Source of the DNA: Kluyvera georgiana ATCC 51603
GTDB taxonomy: Bacteria > Pseudomonadota > Gammaproteobacteria > Enterobacterales > Enterobacteriaceae
DNA length: 37,971 nucleotides
Assembly: GCF_001654985.1 (NCBI RefSeq)
Contig: NZ_LXEU01000061.1
Coordinates: 1 to 37,971, forward strand
Reading direction: 5' to 3'
Of this stretch, positions 27,400-37,971 are shown one piece after another. The position numbers and the translations under genes were made by a program. Each line of letters begins with the position of its first letter. Within the stretch, counting starts at the first letter, position 1. The notes under the pieces were generated by a model, which saw only the letters and a list, made by a program, of their open reading frames with translations, was not told the origin of the DNA and searched no databases.

Positions 27400-27810
27400 A
27401 TGACGTCACTGACTCGCCCACGTGTAGAGTTTATCTCCACCATTTTGCAGACCGTGTTGAATTTGGGTCTGCTCAGCCTTGGCCTGATTCTGATCGTTTT
27501 TCTCGGTAAAGAGACGGTGCATCTGGCCGACGTGCTGTTTGCGCCGGAACGCACCAGCAAGTACGAGCTGGTGGAGGGGCTGGTGGTTTACTTCCTCTAC
27601 TTCGAATTCATCGCCCTGATTGTGAAGTACTTTCAGTCAGGCTTCCATTTCCCCCTGCGTTACTTTGTCTACATCGGCATTACCGCGATTGTGCGCTTGA
27701 TTATCGTCGACCATAAGTCGCCGTTGGATGTGCTGATCTATTCTGCCGCGATTTTGCTGCTGGTGATTACGCTATGGCTGTGCAACTCCAAACGGCTGAA
27801 GCGAGAGTAG
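27400..27810 (+). CDS. psiE: PsiE, phosphate-starvation-inducible membrane protein
   Basis: An inner-membrane protein of 136 residues, as in E. coli, with four hydrophobic segments (about 11-34, 54-73, 79-100 and 106-127). In E. coli its gene is induced by phosphate starvation through PhoB and is affected by cAMP-CRP; the biochemical role is unknown. I start at ATG 27400 (MTSLTRPRV, as in E. coli) with AAAGAGG upstream, not at the GTG at 27391. I see no convincing Pho box in the roughly 200 bp upstream. The stop codon TAG is the first part of a degenerate REP element. Confidence 0.94.
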   Translation: MTSLTRPRVEFISTILQTVLNLGLLSLGLILIVFLGKETVHLADVLFAPERTSKYELVEGLVVYFLYFEFIALIVKYFQSGFHFPLRYFVYIGITAIVRLIIVDHKSPLDVLIYSAAILLLVITLWLCNSKRLKRE

Positions 27811-27873
27811 GCCGGATCGCCATCCGGCAGCGTGCGCCGGAGTTGTCTGATGGTGCTGTGCTTCTCAGGTCTG
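27807..27873. repeat. degenerate, shortened BIME after psiE
   Basis: GTAGGCCGGATCGCCATCCGGCA is a REP unit lacking its central AAGGCGTTTACGC-type segment. It is followed by a degraded facing unit (TGTCTGATGGTGCTGTGC to CTCAGGTCTGC). The psiE stop codon lies in its first bases. Confidence 0.7.
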
Positions 27874-27894
27874 CTTCTGGCGCAAACGACAAGC

Positions 27895-27921
27895 AAAAAA
27901 ATGGCGCTCCGTAGAGCGCCA
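27895..27921 (-). terminator. rho-independent terminator of malEFG
   Basis: On the minus strand TGGCGCTC (27921-27914), loop TACG and GAGCGCCA (27909-27902) form an 8-bp stem followed by a T-run (complement of the A tract 27895-27901). It lies about 60 bp beyond malG. Confidence 0.92.
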
Positions 27922-27983
27922 AACAGTCACAAGTTAGGGTTCGTTCAAGTTGAGGATAATAGCAGTGGCATTGCTGATGAAAC

Positions 27984-28874
27984 TTAGCCCTTCACGCCGC
28001 CGGCCGTGAGGCCGTTTACCAGCCAACGCTGCGCGAGCAGGAAGACCACGGTAATAGGGATGGCGGAAAGGACTGCCGCAGCGGCAAAGTCGCCCCACAG
28101 ATAGTTTTGTGGGTTGAGGTATTGCTGCATACCTACGGCCAGGGTGTAGCTGTTCACATCGCGCAGCAGGAGCGATGCAACCGGTACTTCGGTAATGGCG
28201 GCGATAAACGACAGGATAAACACCACCGCCAGAATCGGTACGGACAGCGGCAACAGCACCAGGCGGAATGCCTGCCACGGGGTCGCGCCGTCCAGCGCGG
28301 CCGCTTCTTCCAGCGAGCCATCGATCGTTTCGAAATAGCCTTTAATCGTCCACACGTGCAGCGCAATGCCGCCAAGGTAGGCGAAGATCACGCCGCCGTG
28401 GGTGTTCAGGCCGATAAACGGAATGTACTGGCCCAGACGGTCAAACAATGCGTACAGGGCAACCAGCGACAGCACCGCAGGGAACATCTGGAAAATCAGC
28501 ATCCCTTTGAGCAGCGTGGCCTTGCCCGGGAAGCGCATACGGGCAAAGGCGTAGGCGCAGGTGGTGGACAGCGCCACGATGCCAATGGCGGTGATTCCGG
28601 CGATTTTCACCGAGTTCCACAGCCACAGCAGCACCGGGAACGGCGGCGGGGTAACGCGGCCATCGGCGTGCTCAACGCTGAAGCCCAGCGCCAGCTTCCA
28701 GTGTTCCCAGGAGATCTGTTCCGGGATAAGGCTGCCGGTGGCGAAGTTCCCTTCACGCAGCGAGATAGCGATAACCATCAGCAGCGGGAACATGATCGCC
28801 GCGATAAAAATCAGCAGCAGCAGGTGCGTGGTAAAGAGACGCAGTTTCTGAGATTTGGGTTGTACCATAGCCAT
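27984..28874 (-). CDS. malG: MalG, maltose ABC importer permease
   Basis: One of the two inner-membrane permeases of the maltose/maltodextrin importer MalFGK2. It is 296 residues, as in E. coli, with six predicted membrane helices. The EAA loop that contacts MalK is [25 protein letters not shown] (about 190-214). The C-terminal tail [10 protein letters not shown] is kept; in E. coli it reaches into the ATPase interface. It is the last gene of malEFG, 14 bp after malF, and ends at a strong terminator. Confidence 0.98.
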   Translation of the reverse strand: MAMVQPKSQKLRLFTTHLLLLIFIAAIMFPLLMVIAISLREGNFATGSLIPEQISWEHWKLALGFSVEHADGRVTPPPFPVLLWLWNSVKIAGITAIGIVALSTTCAYAFARMRFPGKATLLKGMLIFQMFPAVLSLVALYALFDRLGQYIPFIGLNTHGGVIFAYLGGIALHVWTIKGYFETIDGSLEEAAALDGATPWQAFRLVLLPLSVPILAVVFILSFIAAITEVPVASLLLRDVNSYTLAVGMQQYLNPQNYLWGDFAAAAVLSAIPITVVFLLAQRWLVNGLTAGGVKG

Positions 28875-28888
28875 GTTCGTTGTCTCCC

Positions 28889-30433
28889 TTAATCAAACTT
28901 CATACGCGTGGCTTTCAGGTTCACGATGGCCAGTGCGCCTACCAGCAGGAAGATCAGCGTGGCAATCGCCGCCGCCAGACCGAAGTCCTGGCCACCGCCG
29001 CCTTCAAAGGCGATACGGTAGGTGTAGCTCACAAGCAGGTCGGTATAACCGGCCGGCGTGGTGGTGCCGAGACGGTCCGGGCCACCGTTGGTCAACAGCT
29101 GAATCAGCACGAAGTTGTTAAAGTTAAAGGCGAAGCTGGCGATCATCAGCGGCGTCAGCGGCTTAATCAGCAGCGGGAACGTAATCTTAAAGAAGTTCTG
29201 GAACGGACCGGCGCCATCCATTGCCGAGGCTTCGTACAGGTCGTCCGGAATCGCTTTCAGCAGGCCCATGCACAGGATCATCATGTACGGGTAGCCCAGC
29301 CAGGTGTTGACGATAACAATCATCGAACGTGCGGTAGTTGGGTCGCTGAACCAGGCCGGTTTGATACCGAACAGGGCGCTCAACATCATGTTGATTTCAC
29401 CGAAGCTCTGGTTAAACAGCCCTTTGAAAATCAGAATCGAGATAAATGACGGTACGGCGTACGGCAGAATCAACAGCACGCGGTAGATGGCCTTGCCCTT
29501 CAGCGCTTCCCACTGTACCAGGCAGGCCAGCACCATGCCGACGGCGACGGTCAGAATGACGGTCAGTACCGAGAAGACTACCGTCCAGACGAAGATGGCG
29601 ATGAACGGCTTCTGGATACCCTCGTCGGTAAAGACGCGGGTGAAGTTATCCCAGCCGATCCCAACGGTGTAGCCTGGGCTTAACTTCTCGTTGCCCCAGC
29701 TGCCGTCGGCGTTAACGGTCTGGTAGAAGCCAATATCGTTGTTTGGACGATATTTCACACCCGTCTGGTTATTGGTCAGCAGGCCATCGTTGGCCAGCGT
29801 GTAGAGCGGCTGGGTGCCGGAGAACTGGCGCAGCGAGCTCATGGTGACTTTACTTTCATCCGGCAGAACGGCGGTCAGCTGGTTCAGCGCCTGACGGTTC
29901 TGGGTAATCACGCGCAGCTGCACACGTTCGCCGTCCGGCAGCGCTTCGGTTTCTTTTAACTGCAGTTTCTGCTCGCCGCCAATTTTAAAGGCGTCGGAGA
30001 GGTAGTTTTTACCGCTTTCACCGTCGGTGAGGGCCAGCTGCCACGCGTCGCCCGCCGGGAAGAGGCTGAAATTATAGGCTTTGCCCGCCTGATAGCTACG
30101 ATCCATCAGGACCTGCTGGGCGCGCTCAAAGGTAAGCTGGTTAGTGCTGCTGTAGTTGGTAAAGGCAATGGCGATGGTACAAATCAGCGGGAACAGGACG
30201 AACAGCCCCATCCCGGCCATGCCAGGGTAAACGTAGCGCCAGGCGTAGGTCTTACGGTTGGCGAAAATATACAGGCCCGCTGAGCTTAAGATCAGCGTCA
30301 TGATGGCAAACAGGTACTCCCCTTGTGCGTACATTAAAACTACAAGGTAACCCACCAGCAGGCCCAGCAGACCAATCACTGACCATTTCAGCGTGTCGCT
30401 TTGCCACCAATGATTCTTTTTAATGACATCCAT
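28889..30433 (-). CDS. malF: MalF, maltose ABC importer permease
   Basis: The larger permease of MalFGK2. It is 514 residues, as in E. coli, with eight predicted membrane helices. A long periplasmic P2 loop (about 93-275), between helices 3 and 4, docks MalE. The EAA loop is [23 protein letters not shown] (about 401-423). It is separated from malE by a REP element, which accounts for the known excess of MalE over MalF and MalG. It is induced by MalT with maltotriose. Confidence 0.98.
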   Translation of the reverse strand: MDVIKKNHWWQSDTLKWSVIGLLGLLVGYLVVLMYAQGEYLFAIMTLILSSAGLYIFANRKTYAWRYVYPGMAGMGLFVLFPLICTIAIAFTNYSSTNQLTFERAQQVLMDRSYQAGKAYNFSLFPAGDAWQLALTDGESGKNYLSDAFKIGGEQKLQLKETEALPDGERVQLRVITQNRQALNQLTAVLPDESKVTMSSLRQFSGTQPLYTLANDGLLTNNQTGVKYRPNNDIGFYQTVNADGSWGNEKLSPGYTVGIGWDNFTRVFTDEGIQKPFIAIFVWTVVFSVLTVILTVAVGMVLACLVQWEALKGKAIYRVLLILPYAVPSFISILIFKGLFNQSFGEINMMLSALFGIKPAWFSDPTTARSMIVIVNTWLGYPYMMILCMGLLKAIPDDLYEASAMDGAGPFQNFFKITFPLLIKPLTPLMIASFAFNFNNFVLIQLLTNGGPDRLGTTTPAGYTDLLVSYTYRIAFEGGGGQDFGLAAAIATLIFLLVGALAIVNLKATRMKFD

Positions 30434-30476
30434 GGGGATCTTCCTCTACAGCGTTGAAACTTCCTGGCCGGAGATG

Positions 30477-30552
30477 TGCCTGATGGCGCTGCGCTTATCA
30501 GGCCTACGGTACGTTGTAGGCCGTATAAGGCATTTATGCCGCCATCCGGCAC
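30477..30552. repeat. BIME between malE and malF
   Basis: GCCTGATGGCGCTGCG to ATCAGGCCTAC and TGTAGGCCGTATAAGGC to GCCATCCGGCA. The malE-malF REP of E. coli is the classic case in which a REP shields the upstream mRNA from 3' exonucleases; the position is conserved here. Confidence 0.92.
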
Positions 30553-30565
30553 AGGCTCAGCGGCA

Positions 30566-32126
<1,561 letters not shown>

Positions 32127-33236
32127 ATGGCGAACGTACAGCTACGCAATGTAACGAAAGCCTGGGGCGACGTGGTGGTATCAAAAGATATCAACCTGGA
32201 TATCCAGGAAGGGGAGTTCGTGGTGTTTGTCGGGCCATCCGGCTGCGGTAAATCTACGCTGCTGCGTATGATCGCAGGCCTCGAAACCATTACCAGCGGC
32301 GATCTGATGATCGGCGATACCCGCATGAACGACGTACCACCCGCCGAGCGCGGTGTGGGGATGGTGTTCCAGTCCTATGCGCTGTATCCCCATCTGTCCG
32401 TTGCTGAGAATATGTCCTTCGGCCTGAAGCTGGCTGGCGCTAAAAAAGACGTGATTAACCAGCGCGTGACCCAGGTCTCCGAAGTACTGCAGTTAGCCCA
32501 TCTGCTGGAACGTAAACCGAAGGCGCTGTCCGGCGGCCAGCGTCAGCGCGTGGCGATTGGTCGTACGCTGGTTGCCGAGCCGCGCGTATTCCTGCTCGAT
32601 GAACCCCTTTCTAACCTCGACGCCGCGCTGCGTGTGCAGATGCGTATCGAAATTTCCCGCCTGCACAAACGTCTGGGCCGCACGATGATCTACGTCACCC
32701 ACGATCAGGTGGAAGCGATGACGCTGGCCGACAAAATCGTGGTGCTGGACGCCGGTCGCGTGGCGCAGGTCGGTAAACCTCTCGAGCTGTACCACTACCC
32801 GGCTGACCGTTTCGTCGCGGGCTTTATCGGCTCGCCGAAGATGAACTTCCTGCCGGTGAAAGTCACCGCCACCGCTATCGATCAGGTGCAGGTCGAACTG
32901 CCGAACCATCAGCAGATTTGGCTGCCGGTCGAGAGTAACAACGTGCAGGTTGGCGCCAACATGTCGCTGGGCATTCGCCCGGAGCACCTGATGCCGAGCC
33001 ACATCGCCGATGTGACGCTGGAAGGCGTGGTGCATGTTGTCGAGCAGCTGGGCAACGAAACACAAATTCACATCCAGATCCCTGCCATCCGTCAGAACCT
33101 GGTTTATCGCCAGAACGACGTGGTGTTGGTCGAAGAGGGAGCCACATTCGCCATCGGCTTGCCGCCAGAGCGCTGCCATCTGTTCCGTGAAGATGGCACC
33201 GCATGTCGTCGGCTGCATAAAGAGCTCGGCGTTTAA
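32127..33236 (+). CDS. malK: MalK, maltose importer ATPase
   Basis: The ATP-hydrolysing subunit of MalFGK2, acting as a dimer on the cytoplasmic face. It is 369 residues (E. coli 371). Walker [10 protein letters not shown] is at 36-44, the Q-loop is near 82, the ABC signature LSGGQ is at 134-138, Walker B VFLLDEP is at 154-160, and the switch His is in YVTHDQ. The C-terminal regulatory domain (about 236-369) in E. coli binds MalT and EIIA-Glc, linking transport to catabolite control. SD GGGAGAAGGG precedes ATG 32127. It is the first gene of malK-lamB-malM. Confidence 0.98.
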   Translation: MANVQLRNVTKAWGDVVVSKDINLDIQEGEFVVFVGPSGCGKSTLLRMIAGLETITSGDLMIGDTRMNDVPPAERGVGMVFQSYALYPHLSVAENMSFGLKLAGAKKDVINQRVTQVSEVLQLAHLLERKPKALSGGQRQRVAIGRTLVAEPRVFLLDEPLSNLDAALRVQMRIEISRLHKRLGRTMIYVTHDQVEAMTLADKIVVLDAGRVAQVGKPLELYHYPADRFVAGFIGSPKMNFLPVKVTATAIDQVQVELPNHQQIWLPVESNNVQVGANMSLGIRPEHLMPSHIADVTLEGVVHVVEQLGNETQIHIQIPAIRQNLVYRQNDVVLVEEGATFAIGLPPERCHLFREDGTACRRLHKELGV

Positions 33237-33247
33237 ACGTCCCATAA

Positions 33248-34624
<1,377 letters not shown>

Positions 34625-34642
34625 TACCCGCAATAACCTGAC

Positions 34643-34660
34643 GAGGGGCGCAAGCCCCTC
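34643..34660 (+). other. hairpin between lamB and malM
   Basis: GAGGGGC (34643-34649), GCAA tetraloop and GCCCCTC (34654-34660) form a perfect 7-bp stem without a following T-run. It probably protects the lamB message or causes weak termination before malM. Confidence 0.6.
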
Positions 34661-34724
34661 TGTTCTATGGTTTAGCGCGCTATTGCCTGGCTACCGCTGA
34701 ACCTTGTTTACTGAGGTAATAATA

Positions 34725-35642
34725 ATGAAAATGAAAAAAAGTCTCGTCGCGTTATGCTTATCTGCCGGTCTGCTGGCCAGTGTCCCTGGCATCAGCCTGG
34801 CCGACGTCAATTTCGTTCCGCAAAATACCAGCAGCGCGCCTGCGATTCCGGCCTCGGCGCTGCAACAGTTAACCTGGACGCCAGTCGATCAGGCAAAAAC
34901 CCAGTCCGTTGACCTGCTGACCAGCGGCCAGCGTTTAGCCGTCGACGGTATTTCCGGCCCGGTGGCGGCCTGGAGCGTCCCGGCCAACATTGGCGAACTG
35001 ACGATCACGCTTTCCAGCGAGCTGAATAAGAAAAAGCAGATATTTGCGCCCAACGTGCTAATTCTTGATCAGAATATGACGCCTTCTGCCTTCTTCCCCA
35101 GCAGCTACTTTACCTACCAGGAACCTGGCGTGATCAGTGCGGACCGTCTGGAAGGGGTCATGCGCCTGACGCCTGCGCTGGGGCAACAAAAAATTTATGT
35201 GCTGGTCTTTACCACCGAGAAAGATCTGCAACAAACCACCACGCTGCTTGACCCGGCTAAAGCCTATGCCAAGGGCGCTGGCAACGCGATCCCGGATATT
35301 CCAGATCCGATTGCTCGCCACACCACCGACGGCGTACTGAAGCTGAAGGTGAAAACCAGCTCCTCCTCCAGCGTGCTGGTGGGCCCGCTGTTTGGCTCTT
35401 CCGGTACTTCTGCCGTCACGGTCGGTAATACCGCCGCGCCGATCGCCGTGGCTGCCCCAGCGCCAGCGGCAAAAAGCGAGCCGATGCTTGATGATACCGA
35501 AAGCTACTTCAACAACAGCATTAAGCAGGCGGTAGCGAAAGGGGATATCGACAAAGCCCTGAAATTGATGAATGAAGCTGAACGCCTGGGCTCGAAATCT
35601 GCACGTTCCACCTTTATCGGCGCTGTAAAAGGCAAGGGGTAA
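34725..35642 (+). CDS. malM: MalM, periplasmic protein of the maltose regulon
   Basis: The last gene of malK-lamB-malM. It is 305 residues (E. coli 306), with a signal peptide (1-26, ISLA/DVNFVP). The mature part has a beta-rich N-terminal half (GPVAAWSVPANIGELTITLSSEL, APNVLILDQNMTPSAFFPSSYFTY), an Ala/Pro linker (about 235-260), and a C-terminal TPR-like helical pair (ESYFNNSIKQAVAKGDIDKALKLMNEAERLG). The precise function is unknown; it is co-expressed with the maltose transporter. The start is ATG 34725 with GAGG 8 bp upstream; the open frame from 34704 lacks support. Confidence 0.96.
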   Translation: MKMKKSLVALCLSAGLLASVPGISLADVNFVPQNTSSAPAIPASALQQLTWTPVDQAKTQSVDLLTSGQRLAVDGISGPVAAWSVPANIGELTITLSSELNKKKQIFAPNVLILDQNMTPSAFFPSSYFTYQEPGVISADRLEGVMRLTPALGQQKIYVLVFTTEKDLQQTTTLLDPAKAYAKGAGNAIPDIPDPIARHTTDGVLKLKVKTSSSSSVLVGPLFGSSGTSAVTVGNTAAPIAVAAPAPAAKSEPMLDDTESYFNNSIKQAVAKGDIDKALKLMNEAERLGSKSARSTFIGAVKGKG

Positions 35643-35680
35643 CATCACCCCGCAGCGCTGATGTTTAGGCGAAGCCTTTC

Positions 35681-35708
35681 GGTGTGCCCTTCCGGGTACA
35701 CCTTTTTT
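35681..35708 (+). terminator. rho-independent terminator of malK-lamB-malM
   Basis: GGTGTGCCC (35681-35689) and GGGTACACC (35694-35702) form a 9-bp stem with one G-A mismatch and loop TTCC, followed by six T. Confidence 0.9.
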
Positions 35709-35866
35709 ATACACCTCATCCTTCACGCTGCGATGACGATCGGGATATAGCGCAAAGCAAACTGTTGCACTGCTGTTGCGCTAATGATCGTATTTGACCA
35801 TTCCTGCACCCCTCCTGCGGTTTTCTGCGATACAATGGCGAAACGCTTTGTATTGGAGAGACAGGC

Positions 35867-36364
35867 ATGTCGCACTCTGCACTGACGCAACTGCGCGCGC
35901 TGCGCTATTTTGACGTCATTCCCCCGCTTGAACCCGCTCAGCGCGACTGGCTGATGCTGGAAGATTCGATGACCAAACGGTTTGAGCAGTTTGGGAAACC
36001 GGTGAGCGTAACGCTGTTAAACGAAGCGTTTGTCAGCCGCGATGCGCTGGTGGAAGAACAACACCTGTTGCCAGAAGAGTCTCGCTATTGGTTGCGAGAA
36101 ATATTATTGTGCGTCGGCGGTGAGCCGTGGCTTGCCGGGCGCACCGTGGTACCAGAGTCGACCCTCTGTGGGCCCGAGCTGGCGCTACAAAACCTGGGGC
36201 AGACGCCGCTGGGTCGTTATCTGTTTACGTCGTCGACGCTGACGCGAGACTTTATTGAGATAGGCCGTCATGATGCGCTGTGGGGGCGTCGTTCCCGTCT
36301 CCGCCTGAGCGGTAAACCGCTGCTGTTAACCGAGCTGTTTTTACCGGCATCGCCGCTGTACTAA
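35867..36364 (+). CDS. ubiC: UbiC, chorismate pyruvate-lyase
   Basis: Converts chorismate to 4-hydroxybenzoate and pyruvate, the first step of ubiquinone synthesis. It is 165 residues, as in E. coli. The active-site residues are kept: Arg77 in [10 protein letters not shown] and Glu156 in LLTELFLP, which correspond to Arg76 and Glu155 when the initiator Met is removed. The [15 protein letters not shown] segment is typical. A GAGAGA SD precedes ATG 35867. It is 14 bp upstream of ubiA, in one operon. The yjbI gene that separates malM and ubiC in E. coli K-12 is absent. Confidence 0.97.
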   Translation: MSHSALTQLRALRYFDVIPPLEPAQRDWLMLEDSMTKRFEQFGKPVSVTLLNEAFVSRDALVEEQHLLPEESRYWLREILLCVGGEPWLAGRTVVPESTLCGPELALQNLGQTPLGRYLFTSSTLTRDFIEIGRHDALWGRRSRLRLSGKPLLLTELFLPASPLY

Positions 36365-36378
36365 GAGGAAGAAGAAGA

Positions 36379-37251
36379 ATGGAGTGGAGTCTGAAGCAGA
36401 ACAAGCTGCTGGCTTACCATCGACTGATGCGTACGGATAAACCGATCGGCGCGCTGCTGCTGCTGTGGCCGACGCTGTGGGCGCTGTGGGTTGCCTCACC
36501 GGGCGTGCCGCCGCTGTGGATCCTGGCGGTGTTTGTGGCGGGCGTCTGGCTGATGCGCGCCGCAGGCTGTGTGGTCAACGATTATGCGGATCGCAAATTT
36601 GACGGCCACGTGAAACGCACGGCCAACCGTCCGCTGCCGAGCGGCGCGGTCACGGAGAAAGAGGCCCGTACGCTGTTCATCGTGCTGGTGGCGCTCTCTT
36701 TCCTGCTGGTGCTGACGCTCAACACCATGACCATTCTGTTGTCGGTGGCGGCGCTGGCGCTGGCCTGGGTTTACCCGTTTATGAAGCGTTATACCCATCT
36801 GCCGCAGGTGGTGCTGGGGGCGGCGTTTGGCTGGTCAATTCCGATGGCCTTCGCGGCGGTCAGCGAGTCACTGCCGCTGAGCTGCTGGCTGATGCTGCTG
36901 GCCAACATTCTGTGGGCGGTGGCTTACGATACCCAATATGCGATGGTTGACCGTGATGATGACGTGAAGATTGGCATCAAATCCACGGCGATTCTGTTCG
37001 GTGATAACGACCGCCTGATCATCGGTATCCTGCAGGCATGCGTGCTGGGGCTGATGGCGCTCATCGGCTGGTTGAACGGTTTGAACTGGGAGTTTTATTG
37101 GTCAATCCTGATCGCCGGCGCGCTGTTTGTCTACCAGCAGAAGCTGATCCGCCACCGTGAACGCGGGCCATGCTTCCAGGCGTTTCTGAATAACAACTAC
37201 GTGGGGCTGGTGCTGTTTATTGGGCTGGCGATGAGTTACTGGCACGGCTGA
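36379..37251 (+). CDS. ubiA: UbiA, 4-hydroxybenzoate octaprenyltransferase
   Basis: An inner-membrane prenyltransferase that attaches the octaprenyl chain to 4-hydroxybenzoate, the step after UbiC. It is 290 residues, as in E. coli, with about nine membrane helices. Two Asp-rich motifs bind Mg-diphosphate: NDYADRKFD at 67-75 and [13 protein letters not shown] at 183-195. [12 protein letters not shown] (80-91) is also conserved. SD GAGGAAGAAG precedes ATG. It is the last gene of ubiCA, followed by a terminator. In E. coli plsB lies next on the opposite strand; here another gene follows. Confidence 0.98.
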   Translation: MEWSLKQNKLLAYHRLMRTDKPIGALLLLWPTLWALWVASPGVPPLWILAVFVAGVWLMRAAGCVVNDYADRKFDGHVKRTANRPLPSGAVTEKEARTLFIVLVALSFLLVLTLNTMTILLSVAALALAWVYPFMKRYTHLPQVVLGAAFGWSIPMAFAAVSESLPLSCWLMLLANILWAVAYDTQYAMVDRDDDVKIGIKSTAILFGDNDRLIIGILQACVLGLMALIGWLNGLNWEFYWSILIAGALFVYQQKLIRHRERGPCFQAFLNNNYVGLVLFIGLAMSYWHG

Positions 37252-37286
37252 TAGCGTTATCTCGCCCGCTCTCGTGCATTGAATAC

Positions 37287-37319
37287 AAAAGTCCTCGCCT
37301 TTGGTTGGGGACTTTTTTT
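37287..37319 (+). terminator. rho-independent terminator of ubiCA
   Basis: AAAAGTCC (37287-37294) pairs with GGACTTTT (37309-37316) around a 14-nt loop that can pair further, followed by more T. Confidence 0.85.
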
Positions 37320-37428
37320 ATTTATCGCGTTATTATTTAAGCTATGCCATTATTTTTTGCATCAGGAAATGATGTAATCACTCTATTTGTTATATGTTGA
37401 AATAGAATTATTCACGGAATTTATTCTT

Positions 37429-37956
37429 ATGGAACAGAAAACAGAGCTTGAATATCTTTATTCTGAATATGTCGATAAATTAGAACTCCCCCCACTGGAA
37501 AGTATAAGAAGCACAATCTCTACTTTTTATACTCAAACGACCACCTCAAAATATTTTTCCTTCGTATATCTTGCACGAATAATGAATCGTCGGTTTGTGA
37601 AGAAAATGGTGCATGATAGTGATTTTACTTTCCCAATCTATGCCGGTATGGCGTTCATCGTTCTGGGCATTTATACCCTGATAAACAGGGGGAAAGTAGA
37701 TACTTTTTACGGTGATGGTTTTAGATTTGATACTTTCTTTCTTATTATGCTCGGCATCGCGCTGTTTGTCAGCGCCTATCCCTTTTTTGTCGCAAGCTTT
37801 AACCGTAATGCACAAGAAAAAACGCGAGAGGTTTACTATCTGGTCGACCTTGTGAAAGTGGTATTGGCCTTTTTCTTGCTGCTGTCGCTGATGATTTTTC
37901 CTCTGTCATGGTTTGGGCTTGTTGAATTTAGTGTTCGGGGAATATATAACCCGTAA
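37429..37956 (+). CDS. unknown membrane protein, AT-rich
   Basis: I do not recognise this gene. It encodes 175 residues if started at ATG 37429 (weak SD GGAA about 11 bp upstream). A TTG further up at 37387 would add 14 residues. The first 60 residues are polar and helical, with charged residues and a Thr-rich stretch (TFYTQTTTSKYF). Three membrane segments follow (about 66-86, 101-123 and 140-167), with a short charged loop NRNAQEKTREVYYLVD before the third. Codon use is clearly more AT-rich than ubiCA or mal, which suggests acquisition. No toxin, immunity or transporter motif stands out. The reading frame is complete within the window. Confidence 0.7.
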   Translation: MEQKTELEYLYSEYVDKLELPPLESIRSTISTFYTQTTTSKYFSFVYLARIMNRRFVKKMVHDSDFTFPIYAGMAFIVLGIYTLINRGKVDTFYGDGFRFDTFFLIMLGIALFVSAYPFFVASFNRNAQEKTREVYYLVDLVKVVLAFFLLLSLMIFPLSWFGLVEFSVRGIYNP

Positions 37957-37971
37957 ATATAAATAGACTTA

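Overview
The window is a stretch of enterobacterial core chromosome. Gene content, gene order and protein lengths follow the Escherichia/Salmonella/Citrobacter group in the metA-aceBAK-metH-lysC-pgi-mal-ubi segment. Several differences from E. coli K-12 (as I remember it) point to a Citrobacter-like or Salmonella-like species: no arpA between aceK and iclR, no yjbI between malM and ubiC, no plsB visible after ubiA, a shikimate-dehydrogenase-like gene with a SorC-type regulator between pepE and rluF, and a BASS-family transporter (panS-like) between yjbD and lysC. The genus is an inference. I see no rRNA, tRNA, insertion sequence, phage gene, integrase or CRISPR array.

Left part (1-7.7 kb): yjaB (acetyltransferase); metA with four tandem met boxes; the glyoxylate-bypass operon aceB-aceA-aceK, with an IHF site and an IclR box in front; and its repressor iclR, converging on aceK and carrying its own IclR box. 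Centre-left (7.7-18.6 kb): metH, yjbB, pepE, the regulator/SDH-like operon, rluF converging on yjbD with overlapping stop codons, and the panS-like transporter. Centre (18.6-26.3 kb): lysC under a lysine riboswitch, divergent pgi, and the exopolysaccharide operon yjbEFGH. Right part (26.4-38 kb): a hexapeptide acyltransferase, a small secreted protein, psiE, the maltose regulon (malEFG divergent from malK-lamB-malM around a MalT/CRP control region), ubiC-ubiA, and an AT-rich gene for an unknown membrane protein.

The main circuits are glyoxylate bypass flux (AceB, AceA, the AceK switch on isocitrate dehydrogenase, IclR/IHF), methionine synthesis (MetA at the entry, MetH at the last step), lysine feedback on LysC by both protein and riboswitch, and maltodextrin uptake (LamB pore, MalE binder, MalFGK2 importer, periplasmic MalM). 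REP/BIME repeats occupy ten gaps between genes. One of them supplies the C-terminal codons and stop codon of aceK.

I did not find a wholly new system. The least ordinary items are the SorC-regulator/SDH-like operon with two matching operator palindromes about 101 bp apart around its promoter, the REP-encoded AceK tail, a 25-bp near-palindrome before metH, and the unknown AT-rich membrane protein at the right edge. All similarity statements come from memory and reading; no database search was run.
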